The notes under the pieces are model-generated. The model made no database searches and had not been told where the DNA came from. It worked only from the letters and a program-made list of their open reading frames with translations. From Tsukamurella paurometabola DSM 20162 (lineage in GTDB: Bacteria > Actinomycetota > Actinomycetes > Mycobacteriales > Mycobacteriaceae), in the NCBI RefSeq assembly GCF_000092225.1, contig NC_014158.1, positions 3,844,001-3,908,000 of the forward strand: a DNA stretch of 64,000 bases. The letters run 5' to 3'. Shown here in pieces: positions 19,433 through 32,011 of this stretch (the stretch's first letter is position 1; every line of letters starts with the position of its first letter). The translations under genes and the position numbers were made by a program.

Positions 19433-21028
19433 TCAGGCAGCGCGGGGTGCGTCGCCGGGTGGACGTGTGCGCCAGGCATTGTCAGCGTCGTGTTCGGCGA
19501 GGAGTGTTTCGAGCAGGGGTGGGCCGTGGGGGCTGTCGAGGAGGGCGTCGATGTCGGTGTAGGTGCTGCCGATCCGGTCCTCGTACTGTTCCCGCAGGTC
19601 GTGGGTGCGCCATAGCTGGCGGAGTTGTTCGCGGGTGCGGTGCCAGCGTTCGAGGGCTTGGTAGTACAGCTCGGCGGCGTGGTGGTTGTGGTTGACCTTG
19701 TGGGGGCCGGCGGTGGTGTTGCGGCGCCACCCGATGCGGCCAGCGTAGTCGCCTGCGGGCACGACGACGGTCTCCATCCCGGATAGTGCCGGCGAGACTT
19801 TGCTGTGGTGGGCATCGCAGGCGAGGGTGAGGCCGGTGATGTCGGTGCGGCCTCCGTTCTGCCATTCGGTGACGTGATGGACCTGCGTCCGCGTCGCGGG
19901 GGCGTCACAGCCGGGTGCGGTGCAGCCGTGTTCGCTGCCGTAGAGCGCGATCCGTTGATCGGCGGTGGCGAGGCGTTTCTCCCGCCCGAGGAACAGGGGT
20001 CGTTGGTGGAGGTCGAGGAGGAGGACGTATTTCGGGTTGGTGCCCGCCATGCGGATGGCGTCTGTGATGGACAGCCTGCCGCCGGTGGCGGTGGTCGCGA
20101 CCCCGACCTCGGATTCGAGCTGATCGATGCCCATGGTGATGATCGGAACGCATGACAGTCCGCGGTGCTGGCCGAGTTCACCCGACGAGACCGCGAGCCG
20201 CAGGGCGTGCGTCAACGCGTCGTGTTGGCGTTGGGCGAGGCTGCGGTGATCCCGCTCCGCCGCCTCGTGCAACTGGTCGGCGGTGGCGCCCTCAGCCGGG
20301 CTGTCGGGATCGTCCGGGTTGTGCACCCCGGGGCGGGCGTATTTCGCGAATACCGCTTCCATCAACGCCCGGCATTCGGCGGAGAGGGTGCCGCCGAAGT
20401 CGGAGACCAGATTCTTGTCCTGGCGCCCGATTTCCAGTCCGCGGGCGCGGCGTGCTTTCTCCGGGTTCGGCTCCACTCCATCGGGGTCCAGCAACTCGAT
20501 CGCCCGCTGGCCGACCTTGGCTACGTCTTCGGGGGTGACCTCCCGCGCTGCCGTCACCAGAATGTCTTCCAGAACCTCGGGCTGATCCACACTGGGTGGG
20601 CAGGACCGGAACACCTGCTCGATCACCAGGGCGTGCCGTTCACTGATCGCCCCCTGCCGCTGCGCCGCCATCGTCAACGCGAACCGCGGCTGCGCAACAC
20701 CGGATGGGAGGTGCTCGATCGCTCGGCCTCGCGCACCGGCAACCCGGTCGCGGGCTTCGGTGCCGGCGAGCCGTAACCGATCGATCAACATTTCCTTGAG
20801 GCCGGTGTAGCCGAGGCTGCCGGGCAGGCCCTGCTCGTGCGCGACCTGCACCAGTGCGTGCTGCGCCACCGGCACCTTCCGCGCCGCAACTTCCAGCCGC
20901 GACAACGCCTCCAACACTTCGGGGGAGGACAGCAGCACCGGGTCCGTGGAGGCAAGGATTTCAGTGGCGTGTTCGAAGGCGGCGAGCGCATCCAGATACT
21001 GCGCTGACGTGCACACCGCCTCGGTCAT
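19433..21028 (-). CDS. DUF222/HNH endonuclease-domain protein (13E12 repeat family)
   Basis: A 531-residue protein with an N-terminal DUF222 helical region (about residues 20-330) and a C-terminal HNH nuclease module (GCTAPGCDAPATRTQVHHV, TEWQNGGRTDITGLTLACD, HHSK, about residues 375-430) with the CxxC pair and HH dyad. This matches the 13E12 family, which is multi-copy in mycobacteria and relatives and associated with the REP13E12 element. The biological role is unclear. The flanks hold no transposase or obvious terminal repeats. A half-site TCGAACAC lies in its AT-richer upstream region. Confidence 0.92.
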   Translation of the reverse strand: MTEAVCTSAQYLDALAAFEHATEILASTDPVLLSSPEVLEALSRLEVAARKVPVAQHALVQVAHEQGLPGSLGYTGLKEMLIDRLRLAGTEARDRVAGARGRAIEHLPSGVAQPRFALTMAAQRQGAISERHALVIEQVFRSCPPSVDQPEVLEDILVTAAREVTPEDVAKVGQRAIELLDPDGVEPNPEKARRARGLEIGRQDKNLVSDFGGTLSAECRALMEAVFAKYARPGVHNPDDPDSPAEGATADQLHEAAERDHRSLAQRQHDALTHALRLAVSSGELGQHRGLSCVPIITMGIDQLESEVGVATTATGGRLSITDAIRMAGTNPKYVLLLDLHQRPLFLGREKRLATADQRIALYGSEHGCTAPGCDAPATRTQVHHVTEWQNGGRTDITGLTLACDAHHSKVSPALSGMETVVVPAGDYAGRIGWRRNTTAGPHKVNHNHHAAELYYQALERWHRTREQLRQLWRTHDLREQYEDRIGSTYTDIDALLDSPHGPPLLETLLAEHDADNAWRTRPPGDAPRAA

Positions 21029-21165
21029 CGCCGCCTCCCTCCCGCTTCCTATTCTACTCGGAAGTTTCGAGACTGCAACACAATTCGAACACTTTATCTA
21101 TGATGTCGGTGAGGCCTAGGACGCTGGAGGCAGCACTCCGGAAGTCGCTGCTGCCCACCGGTGGA

Positions 21166-22116
<951 letters not shown>

Positions 22117-22126
<10 letters not shown>

Positions 22127-23145
22127 GCGTGCACCTCCTGATTCAGCACCATATCCACCGCCCGAGCGCCGGTGATCGGCGCCAGCAGGATCCCGTTGCG
22201 GCCGTGACCAGTGGCCGCGAACACCCGCCCGTCCACAGGCCCGATGAGCGGCAGATTGTCCGGCCTCGTCGGACGCAGGCCAGCGGTCACCTCGATCAGC
22301 TCGTACTCGCGCAGGAACGGCAGTACGGAGAAGGCATCCTCGAGCAAGTCGACGACGGGTCCCACACGAGGCGCCAGATCACGGTCGTTCTCGTACTGGG
22401 TGGCACCCACCACCACCCCGTCGGCGCGCGGCACCACGTAGGCGGGCCTGCCGTGCACCCGGGCGCGGACGGTCACCGTCGGCGGCGGCAAGCAGGTGGG
22501 CCCGCGCCGCAACCGGACCACCTCGCCCTTCACCGACCGCACTCCACAGTCCGGCAGGAGGTCGGCGGAAGCCGCGCCCGCACAGACGATCACGGCGTCA
22601 CCCGGTAGCTGTGACGGTGCGTTCACCGTTTCGGTTCGCACCGTCACCCCGGCTGCGGCGCCCACGGTGAGCAGGGCCCGGTGTACCAGCCGATTGTCGA
22701 CGGCGAGCTCCGACGGTGCCTGTGCGGCGGCTCGGATCCGCGGCGCGGCACCGGGAATCGCGCGGATGGCCGCGGAGGGACGAATCGCTTCGAACACGTC
22801 CTCGTCGCCGACCGCCGCGGCGATGGTGGCGAGATCCGCGGCGTCGCCGTCGTCGGTGGCGAGCCAGACGGTGCCGCGGGCGGTGATCAGGGTGCCGTCG
22901 GCGTAAGGCTGCAGGGCGGCTGCGAAGTCGTCCCACAATGCGAGAGATTCGGCACCGAGCGCGAGCAGGCGCTCCTCTCCGGGCCAGGCCTCGGAGTAGG
23001 GCGCGAGCATGCCGCCCGCCACCCAGGAGGCGCCGGACCCCGGCTCGGGGTCGTACACGGTGACCGCCGCGCCGGCGCGGGCCAGCGACCAGGCCACCGT
23101 CAGCCCGACGATGCCCGCACCCACCACGGAGACATTGCTTTTCAC
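22117..23145 (-). CDS. thiO: Glycine oxidase
   Basis: A 342-residue FAD-dependent amine oxidase producing dehydroglycine for thiazole formation. The N-terminal dinucleotide fold [18 protein letters not shown] and the second segment [18 protein letters not shown] are intact; the C-terminus has [18 protein letters not shown] and [16 protein letters not shown] at 23145 is preferred (AAGGA 8 nt upstream); a GTG two codons earlier is possible. The longer upstream frame would read through the riboswitch and is not real. Confidence 0.94.
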
Positions 23146-23157
23146 TCGCACGGTCCT

Positions 23158-23257
23158 TCCTTCGCCGGCATTACCCGGATCAGGTCTGACGGTCAGGGGC
23201 GGCGCGTGCCCCACTCTCAGCCCCTCGTCCGCGATGCGTGCCCGGGGCTCCCGTGTG
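23158..23257 (-). promoter_or_regulatory. TPP riboswitch (THI element) of thiO-thiS-thiG
   Basis: Read on the minus strand: CACACGGGAGCCCC, then GGGGCTGAGAGTGGGGC and ACCTGATCCGGGTAATGCCG, an almost consensus TPP aptamer. It ends against the AAGGA of thiO. Its 5' end is only 27 bp from the thiE start codon on the other strand, so the promoter driving it must lie largely within thiE. Confidence 0.95.
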
Positions 23258-23283
23258 TTCGCCGTCCACCCTACTCTGGTCGC

Positions 23284-23952
23284 ATGGTCTCCCCGCGCGA
23301 TCGCCTCGACTCGGCCCGTCTGTACCTGTGCACCGACGCCCGCCGCGAGCGCGGCGATCTGGCGGAGTTCGTCGCGGCCGCCCTGCGCGGCGGCGTCGAC
23401 ATCGTGCAGCTGCGGGACAAGGGCTCGGCGGGCGAACGCGAGTACGGCCCGTTGGAGGCGAAGCAGGAGATCGAACTGGTGTCGCAGTTGCGGGAGATCG
23501 CACACGCGCACGACGCCCTCGTAGCGGTCAACGACCGCGCCGACATCGCATTCGCGGCGCGCGCCGATGTCCTGCATCTCGGACAAGACGATCTGCCGGT
23601 CGCGGTGGCCCGGCGGATCGTGGGCGACGAGGTGGTGATCGGACGCTCCACCCACGATGCGGATCAAGCCACCGCCGCGGCGACGGAGACCGGCGTGGAC
23701 TATTTCTGCACGGGACCGTGCTGGCCCACACCCACGAAACCCGGCCGCACGGCACCCGGCCTCGACCTGGTGCGAGCCACCGCGACTGCGGCGCCCGCAC
23801 GCAAGTGGTTCGCCATCGGCGGTATCGATCTCGACCGCGTGCCCGAGGTGAGCGCCGCGGGCGCGGACGCGATCGTGGTGGTCCGGGCGATCACCGCGGC
23901 GGCCGACCCCGAAGCCGCAGCGCGCGCTCTGCGCGCCGCGGTCAGCGGGTGA
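23284..23952 (+). CDS. thiE: Thiamine-phosphate synthase
   Basis: A 222-residue TIM-barrel enzyme joining HMP-PP and thiazole phosphate into thiamine phosphate. Motifs include [18 protein letters not shown] (diphosphate-binding), [37 protein letters not shown] and [11 protein letters not shown]. Length equals the M. tuberculosis protein as I recall it. The ATG follows a TACTCT -10-like box by 6 nt, so the mRNA may be leaderless and outside riboswitch control. The 3' end overlaps the convergent HxlR gene by 11 bp. Confidence 0.96.
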   Translation: MVSPRDRLDSARLYLCTDARRERGDLAEFVAAALRGGVDIVQLRDKGSAGEREYGPLEAKQEIELVSQLREIAHAHDALVAVNDRADIAFAARADVLHLGQDDLPVAVARRIVGDEVVIGRSTHDADQATAAATETGVDYFCTGPCWPTPTKPGRTAPGLDLVRATATAAPARKWFAIGGIDLDRVPEVSAAGADAIVVVRAITAAADPEAAARALRAAVSG

Positions 23953-24340
23953 GTCGTTGTAATTCGGTGCCGGTGGCGTGCAGCTGGACCAGCAGGGGAC
24001 GCACCGCCCGTCCCGCGTCGGTCAGGAGGTACCGGGTCCGGTTCGGAAAGCCACGGCGGACCCGGCGTTCGACGAGCCCGCGCCCCGTCAGCGCATGGAG
24101 ACGATCGGCGAGGATCTTGTCGGATACGGTCGGCAGGGCCGATTTCAGTTCGCCGTAGGTGAGATCGGCGCGGCTCAGTTCGCGGAGCACCAGCGTCGTC
24201 CACTTGCCGGAGATCGCCGCCAGCGCCACCTCGACCGGGCAGTCCGGCGAGGGTTGGCGCTGGTTGCCCCGCCCGTCGGGCACCAGGTCATCGGGCGCCA
24301 CTCCATCGCGCACCGGGCCCTCGGGGCCCTGCGCACTCAC
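23942..24340 (-). CDS. HxlR-family winged-helix transcriptional regulator
   Basis: A 132-residue regulator with the HxlR core [20 protein letters not shown] near residue 40, [18 protein letters not shown] (recognition region) and [11 protein letters not shown] wing. The expected N-terminal Cys before PVE is present and could be a redox or electrophile sensor, as in other HxlR proteins (family knowledge). The GTG at 24340 lies inside an inverted repeat that looks like its own operator. It is divergent from the small gene at 24380, the likely target. Confidence 0.85.
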   Translation of the reverse strand: MSAQGPEGPVRDGVAPDDLVPDGRGNQRQPSPDCPVEVALAAISGKWTTLVLRELSRADLTYGELKSALPTVSDKILADRLHALTGRGLVERRVRRGFPNRTRYLLTDAGRAVRPLLVQLHATGTELQRLTR

Positions 24341-24351
24341 CGTTTGGTGAG
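24336..24351. promoter_or_regulatory. Inverted-repeat operator between hxlR-like and SnoaL-like genes
   Basis: CTCACC-GTTT-GGTGAG, a perfect 6-4-6 repeat, covers the start codon of the HxlR-type gene and sits 28 bp upstream of the divergent gene. The position fits autoregulation combined with control of the neighbour. Confidence 0.5.
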
Positions 24352-24379
24352 CTACTCCGCGGGCTGTCACGGTGGTGGA

Positions 24380-24790
24380 ATGGCTCACGACCCCCACGAT
24401 ATCCGCCTGACCACCGATGCTGCACGGCACCCGGACGCCTTCGCGACGGCCTTCAACTCGGGCGATCCCGACATGCTGGAGTCCGTGTACGAACCCGAGG
24501 CGCCTCTCATCACGCGTGAGGGGCTCGCACTGCGCGGCGCGGCCCGTCGCGACACCAATGCCCGGCTTCAGGCACTCGGTGTCCCCATCCAGGTCACGGT
24601 GCGACAGGTGCACGAGTACGCGGACGAACTGGCGCTGCTGATCGTCGATTGGATCATCCGGGGCGAGTCTCCGGCCACCGGGGCGCTGGTCGATGTCACG
24701 GGCACCGCGACCGATGTGATCCGCCGCGGCCCCGACGGCTTGTGGCGCTACGTGATCGACAATCCGTTCGGAGTGGCCGCGGGCCTGTGA
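24380..24790 (+). CDS. SnoaL-like/DUF4440-type small protein
   Basis: A 136-residue protein with the NTF2-like pattern of DUF4440/SnoaL-like proteins: DAFATAFNSGDPDMLESVYEP near the N-terminus, REGLALRGAARRD, ALLIVDWIIRG, and the closing DVIRRGPDGLWRYVIDNPFG. Such proteins bind or convert small ligands but function is unassigned. The ATG at 24380 is preceded by GGTGGTGG. It is divergent from the HxlR-type regulator across a shared operator. Confidence 0.78.
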   Translation: MAHDPHDIRLTTDAARHPDAFATAFNSGDPDMLESVYEPEAPLITREGLALRGAARRDTNARLQALGVPIQVTVRQVHEYADELALLIVDWIIRGESPATGALVDVTGTATDVIRRGPDGLWRYVIDNPFGVAAGL

Positions 24791-24809
24791 CCCGTCCTCG
24801 CCGGCTGCT

Positions 24810-24825
24810 CTCAGCGCTCGCTGAG
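24810..24825. terminator. Hairpin between convergent genes, possible bidirectional terminator
   Basis: CTCAGC-GCTC-GCTGAG, a perfect 6-bp stem with 4-nt loop, spans the stop codon of the Nudix gene 20 bp after the stop of the SnoaL-like gene. No T-tract on either side. Confidence 0.35.
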
Positions 24826-25281
24826 CGCCTGCACCTCGACCTGCAAGCCGGGCCAGCTCTGCGCGAACGCCGGATGCAGCCGGCGGTCCGGGACCGCGCC
24901 GAGGTGTACCCATTCCAGCGCCGTGGACTCCTCGTTCGGCACGAGGTCGCGCGGTTCGACGAGCCGGGCCAGCACCGTCGTATAGGTCCAGCCCGATTCC
25001 GACCGTGCAGTGACCACCTCGGTGAGCACTTCCAACGAGGTGGGCGGCAGCCCCGTCTCCTCGAACGCCTCGCGGAGCGCGGCGTCGGCCGCGGACTCGT
25101 GCGAATCCCTGGCACCCCCGGGCAGTGCCCAGGTACCGCCCTGGTGACTCCACCACGCCCGGTGCTGCAGTAACACCTTCGACTCGTCCGGCGACAACGC
25201 CAGTAGACCCGCGGCCCCGAACCGGCCCCAGTAGCGGGAACCGTCCGGGTCGCGGACCCAGCCGTTCCCGTCACCCAACAT
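24811..25281 (-). CDS. mutT3: Nudix hydrolase (MutT3-like)
   Basis: A 156-residue Nudix protein. The Nudix box is complete (GGARDSHESAADAALREA then FEETGL, about residues 55-77), so it should hydrolyse a nucleoside diphosphate-linked substrate. The position between glnX and the thi genes equals that of M. tuberculosis mutT3 (Rv0413), which is the basis of the symbol; activity on 8-oxo-dGTP is not shown by sequence. The ATG at 25281 with GGTGGAG upstream is preferred over the GTG at 25290. Confidence 0.85.
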   Translation of the reverse strand: MLGDGNGWVRDPDGSRYWGRFGAAGLLALSPDESKVLLQHRAWWSHQGGTWALPGGARDSHESAADAALREAFEETGLPPTSLEVLTEVVTARSESGWTYTTVLARLVEPRDLVPNEESTALEWVHLGAVPDRRLHPAFAQSWPGLQVEVQALSER

Positions 25282-25430
25282 GGGCTCCACCGTAGCCGAC
25301 GGAAAGCGGCGACGGGCGGCGAAAATGCCGCGCCATGAGCGACGAATCGGCGGCCCCGCGCGATAGGGTCGAACGAGCCGGGCGCAGCGGAACGGGCCGC
25401 TGCCACGGTCACGAAGGAAGGGGTGCGAAG

Positions 25431-26768
25431 GTGACGGCCACGGCGTCGAAGAATCGACAGCTGACGTCGCTCCGCCTCCGGTCCTTCCCCGAATCCTCGG
25501 TCTTCGCCGAACTCCGCGAGTTCTTCACCTCCAGTCCCGGCAAACTGGTTTCGATGGCCATCGTGCTGGTCACCATGTGCCTGTTCACGGGTTGGTTCAC
25601 CTCGGCCGGCCAGCTCTCCCGCACGGACGTACTGCAGAACAACCTGGCCGATTACGAGCCGCGCGCACATGCCGCCCAGGTGCTCTACAGCTCCCTGTCG
25701 ACGGCGAACGAATCAGCGAACGCCGCCTTCGTCGCCGGCGGCCTGCCCGCCGACGAGATCCAGTCCAGCTACCGCCTCGCACTGGCCACCGCGGGCAAGT
25801 CGCTCGTCACCTCGGCGACGAGCCTTCCGCCCGAGGACACGCGGGCACACGAGAACCTCGACACGATCGCGATGAATCTGTCGGTGTACACCGGCCTGGT
25901 CGAAACCGCGCGCACCAACAACCGCCTCGACAACTCGGTGGCGGCCGCGTACCTCGCGACGGCATCGACGTTGATGCAGGAGACGCTGCTGCCCGCGGCC
26001 GAGGCGTTCTATCGCGAAGAAGCCGACAACCTGCGCGAAACCCATTCGCAGTTCGCCTCGCCGCCATGGGCGATCTACGGCGTCCTGGGGATCACGCTGG
26101 CCTCCGTCGTCCTCACCAATCAATATCTCGCACGCCGCACCCAGCGACAGGTCAACCGCGGCCTGGTGGTGGCGGCCGCGGCGCTCACCGTCGCGCTGCT
26201 CTGGGTGGTGGTCGCCGGCCTGGCGTCGTCGACGTACTCCATCCGCGCCGAACAACGCGGCACCGCGGCGGTGGACTCGCTCACCCAGGCGCGCACCCTC
26301 ACTCAGCAGGCGCGGTCGATGGAGACGATGGCGTTGGTGCAGCGCGGCGCGGGCCGGGGCACGCCGCCGGAGGCGTTCGCACAGACGCTCGGCCAGGCGC
26401 AGAAGACACTCGAGGAGATGGACACCCAGGATCCCGAGATCCAGGCCGCCGTCGACGGTGCACGCGGTGACGCCCGGCGCTGGATCTCGGCGCATCAGGT
26501 GATCGCCGCGCGCGAGGCCACCGGCGACTACCTCGGTGCCACCCGGGTCGCGATCGGCACCGATCCCGATGCCGCGGCGGTCGCCTATCGCGCGCTCGAC
26601 GATCACCTCACCAATGCGATCGCCCGCGCACGAACCCTGTACCGGGACAACGTGAACACGGCGCGGTACGCGATCGCCTACTCGGGTCCGGGAGCGTTCG
26701 CGCTGTGTGTGCTCGCCGCCGCGGGTGTCGCGGCCGGCTTCTACCCGCGAGTGCGGGAGTACCGATGA
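25431..26768 (+). CDS. glnX: GlnX-like membrane protein of the PknG pathway
   Basis: A 445-residue membrane protein with four predicted helices: about residues 38-56, a long extracytoplasmic helical segment (60-205), helices near 215-235 and 250-270, a second external domain, and a final helix near 425. This matches Rv0412c/GlnX, which in mycobacteria and corynebacteria links the GlnH amino-acid sensor to the kinase PknG (published work). The GTG at 25431 has GGAAGGGG 8 nt upstream; an in-frame ATG at 25335 lacks a site. It is first in glnX-glnH-pknG. Confidence 0.9.
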   Translation: MTATASKNRQLTSLRLRSFPESSVFAELREFFTSSPGKLVSMAIVLVTMCLFTGWFTSAGQLSRTDVLQNNLADYEPRAHAAQVLYSSLSTANESANAAFVAGGLPADEIQSSYRLALATAGKSLVTSATSLPPEDTRAHENLDTIAMNLSVYTGLVETARTNNRLDNSVAAAYLATASTLMQETLLPAAEAFYREEADNLRETHSQFASPPWAIYGVLGITLASVVLTNQYLARRTQRQVNRGLVVAAAALTVALLWVVVAGLASSTYSIRAEQRGTAAVDSLTQARTLTQQARSMETMALVQRGAGRGTPPEAFAQTLGQAQKTLEEMDTQDPEIQAAVDGARGDARRWISAHQVIAAREATGDYLGATRVAIGTDPDAAAVAYRALDDHLTNAIARARTLYRDNVNTARYAIAYSGPGAFALCVLAAAGVAAGFYPRVREYR

Positions 26769-27745
26769 TGCGCCGAAGCCTGAGCGGGATCGCCCTCGCG
26801 CTCAGCGTCGCCCTCACCACCTCGGCCTGCGTGGTCTCCGCCCCCGAGGCACCGGGTGACGCGGTGACCTCCTTCCCCCAGCCGATGCCCGGGTCCGGCA
26901 CCGTCGTCCCGGCGGACACACCGCTGCCGACGGAGGTGTCGATGTGCCCGGGCACCCTGTCGCCGTCGTCCCTGCCGCCGGCGGGCCAGATGGCCCCCGG
27001 CACCACGATGGCGGAGATCTTCGACCGCGGCCGGCTCGTGGTGGGTATCGACATCGGCTCGAACCTGCTGTCCTTCCGCGACCCGATCACCGGTGAGATC
27101 AAGGGTTTCGACGCCGATATCGCACATCAGATCGCCGCCGCGATCTTCGGCGACCCGAACCGTGTGCACTTCCGCATCCTCTCCACCGCCGAACGGCAGC
27201 AGGCGCTGATCGACGGCACCGTCGATGTGGTGGTCAAGACGATGAGCGCCACCTGCGACCGGGCCAAGCAGGTGGACTTCTCGGCCACCTATTTCATCGC
27301 GCAACAGCGCATCCTGGCGCCGCGCGGCGCACCGATCAACACCGTCGGCGACCTGTCCGGCCGCCGGGTGTGCGAGGTTCGCGGCACCACCTCGCTCGAC
27401 CGGGTGCGGCGGCTCGTACCCAGTGCCACCGTGATCGCCGCCGACTCCTGGTCGGATTGTCTGGTGATGCTCCAGCAGCAGCAGGTGGACGCCGTCTCGA
27501 CCGACGACGCGATCCTCGCGGGGCTCGAAGACCAGGATCCGAACCTGACGGTGACCGGGCCGTCGATGGGACTGGAGTACTACGCGGTCGGTATCGGGAA
27601 GAATCGGCCCGACCTGGTGCGTTTCATCAATGGGGTGCTGCTGCGCATGGCCTTCGACGGAACCTGGATGCGGCTGTACAACCAGTGGTTCGCGCCTACC
27701 CTCGGGCAGGTGTGGTCGGCACCCGCGGCGCAGTACACGGGGTAG
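26765..27745 (+). CDS. glnH: Glutamine/aspartate-binding lipoprotein GlnH
   Basis: A 326-residue extracytoplasmic amino-acid-binding protein with lipobox TTSAC near residue 22, a Pro/Ser-rich linker, then the solute-binding fold: GRLVVGIDIGSNLLSFRDP, GEIKGFDADIAHQIA, VVVKTMSATCDRAKQVDFSA, VCEVRGTTSLDRV. In actinobacteria it senses glutamine/aspartate and signals through GlnX to PknG rather than feeding a transporter. The start overlaps the glnX stop (ATGA). Confidence 0.93.
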   Translation: MMRRSLSGIALALSVALTTSACVVSAPEAPGDAVTSFPQPMPGSGTVVPADTPLPTEVSMCPGTLSPSSLPPAGQMAPGTTMAEIFDRGRLVVGIDIGSNLLSFRDPITGEIKGFDADIAHQIAAAIFGDPNRVHFRILSTAERQQALIDGTVDVVVKTMSATCDRAKQVDFSATYFIAQQRILAPRGAPINTVGDLSGRRVCEVRGTTSLDRVRRLVPSATVIAADSWSDCLVMLQQQQVDAVSTDDAILAGLEDQDPNLTVTGPSMGLEYYAVGIGKNRPDLVRFINGVLLRMAFDGTWMRLYNQWFAPTLGQVWSAPAAQYTG

Positions 27746-30079
<2,334 letters not shown>

Positions 30080-30086
30080 GACTCCG

Positions 30087-30911
30087 CTAGGTGCCCGCGC
30101 GACGTTCGCCGATCGGCACGATCAGCGGGCGGCCGGGACTCACCGGATCGTCGATCACCTTGGACCGCAGGCCGAACACCTCGTGCAGCATCTCCTCGCT
30201 GATGATGTCCGCAGGTGTGCCCTGTGCCACGATCGCGCCGTCGCGCATGGCCACCAGGTGGTCGCTGTACCGGATGGCGAGGTTCAGGTCGTGGAGCACC
30301 ATGACCACGGTGCGCCCCTGACTGCTGAGCTCGTCCACCAGGTCCAGTACGTCCAGCGCGTGCGAGAGGTCGAGGAAGGTGGTGGGCTCGTCGAGGAGCA
30401 ACAGCTCGGTGCCCTGCGCGAGGGTCATCGAGATCCAGACCCGTTGGCGCTGACCGCCGGACAGCGAGTCGACGGGGCGGTCGGCCAGATCGCGGACACC
30501 GGTCTGCGACAGCGCGGCGTCGACCACATCGGCGTCATCGGAGGACCATTGGCGCAGCCAGCTCTGGTGGGGATGCCGGCCGCGGGCAACGAGATCGGCC
30601 ACGGTGAGCCCCTCGGGTGCCTGCGGGCTCTGCGGCAGCAGCCCCATGGTGGTGGCCACCTGCTTGGTCTTCATGGTGGCGATGTCGGTGCCGTCGAGCA
30701 GCACCTGCCCACCGGACGGTTTGATCAGGCGGGCCAGCGTTCGCAGCAGTGTCGATTTGCCGCAACCGTTGGGACCGATGATCGTGGTCACCTGGCCGGT
30801 GGGCACATCCAGCGTCAGATCGTCGAGCACGGTGACCTGGCCGTAACCCGACGAGACGTTCCGGGCACCCAAGCGTGACGGCGCGGCCCGCCGGATATCG
30901 ATCGCGCTCAT
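30087..30911 (-). CDS. Ferric-siderophore ABC transporter ATPase
   Basis: A 274-residue FepC-type ATPase: Walker A GPNGCGKST near residue 43, signature LSGGQRQRV near residue 145, Walker B LLLLDEPTTFLD and H-loop VLHD. SYGQVTVLDDLTLDVPTGQV near the N-terminus is typical of siderophore importers. Last gene of the minus-strand permease-permease-ATPase operon (ATGA overlap), convergent with pknG. Confidence 0.94.
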   Translation of the reverse strand: MSAIDIRRAAPSRLGARNVSSGYGQVTVLDDLTLDVPTGQVTTIIGPNGCGKSTLLRTLARLIKPSGGQVLLDGTDIATMKTKQVATTMGLLPQSPQAPEGLTVADLVARGRHPHQSWLRQWSSDDADVVDAALSQTGVRDLADRPVDSLSGGQRQRVWISMTLAQGTELLLLDEPTTFLDLSHALDVLDLVDELSSQGRTVVMVLHDLNLAIRYSDHLVAMRDGAIVAQGTPADIISEEMLHEVFGLRSKVIDDPVSPGRPLIVPIGERRAGT

Positions 30912-32011
30912 TTCTTGGCTCCCTTGATGTTCTGTCGGACGAGGAGGTACACGAGGAAGGGGCCGCCGGCTGCGGCGGTGACGATCCCCACCGGCATCGG
31001 TACCGGGAACACGGTGCGGGCCACCAGGTCGGCGCAGAGCAGCAGCGCCGCACCCATTGCGGCGGCCGGCAGCAGCGGCGGCGTGGGCAGCCGGGTCAGG
31101 CGCATCGCGACCTGCGGCGCCACGAAGGCGACGAAGGCGATGGGCCCGGCGGCGGCCACGCCTGCGGATGCGAGCAGTACCGAAGCGATGAGCAGGGTCG
31201 CGCGGTTGCGGCCGAGACGGACGCCGAGGCCGCGGGCCACATCGTCGCCGAGTTGCACGGCACGCAGTGGGAACGCCGCGCCCACGGCGATGATCGCCGC
31301 CGGAACGCCGAGACCGATCGCGGCCCAGACATCGCTCCAGTCGCGGCCGTCGAGCGAGCCGACCAGCCAGGCCTGGGCGCGCGCCACATCGCGGATATCG
31401 GCACGCACCAGCATCCAGTCGATGAGGGCGCGCATGAGCGCGGTGATGGCGATACCCACCAGGATCAGCCGCATACCGTCGACCCCACCGCGCACCGCGA
31501 GCAGGTAGACCAGCGCGCCCGTGGCGAGGCCTCCGCCGAGTGCGAACAGCGGGAGCCCCACATCGGTGTTCAGCGTCGCGGCCAGGGTGCTGGTGGAGGT
31601 CACCAGGAAGACGGCCGCCACACCGGCGCCGGCGGTAATGCCGAGGAGGTCCGGGCTGGCGAGCGGATTGCGCGCGATCGACTGAACGATCGCGCCCGAC
31701 ATGCCGAGCGCCGCGCCGACCGTGAGGCCGACCAGCGCGCGCGGTAACCGTAGGTCGGTGACGATGAAGGTGGTCATCGCATCGCCCCGGCCGATCAGGG
31801 CTCGGAGCACCTCGCCGAGGGTGAGCGGGAACTCACCCATCCGAATACTGAGGCAGAACGCGAGGAAGGCCACGGCGAGCAGCACCGCGGTGACGATCAC
31901 CGGCCAGGGTCGCCAGACCATGGAGACCACGGAGCCGAAGCGCAGGCCCCGCCGGATCGGGGGGAGATCGTGCGCCGCGTCCGCGGGCGTGCGCTCCTGA
32001 ACGCCGGTCAT
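30908..32011 (-). CDS. FecCD-type siderophore permease (FepG-like subunit)
   Basis: A 367-residue membrane protein with about nine helices and the family signature SIARNPLASPDLLGITAGAG near residue 115. The ATG at 32011 overlaps the stop of the partner permease (ATGA). The two different FecCD permeases make a heterodimeric channel as in FepD/FepG; the importers at 1815 and 52207 have a single permease gene each. Confidence 0.92.
   Translation of the reverse strand: MTGVQERTPADAAHDLPPIRRGLRFGSVVSMVWRPWPVIVTAVLLAVAFLAFCLSIRMGEFPLTLGEVLRALIGRGDAMTTFIVTDLRLPRALVGLTVGAALGMSGAIVQSIARNPLASPDLLGITAGAGVAAVFLVTSTSTLAATLNTDVGLPLFALGGGLATGALVYLLAVRGGVDGMRLILVGIAITALMRALIDWMLVRADIRDVARAQAWLVGSLDGRDWSDVWAAIGLGVPAAIIAVGAAFPLRAVQLGDDVARGLGVRLGRNRATLLIASVLLASAGVAAAGPIAFVAFVAPQVAMRLTRLPTPPLLPAAAMGAALLLCADLVARTVFPVPMPVGIVTAAAGGPFLVYLLVRQNIKGAKK

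Noticed and set aside
21029-21165. LexA/SOS box upstream of the 13E12-type gene
   Set aside because: Only a half-site TCGAACAC is present; the second arm does not match.
19370-21165. Treating the HNH/DUF222 gene as a mobile element insertion
   Set aside because: No transposase, terminal inverted repeats or target-site duplication could be seen around it.
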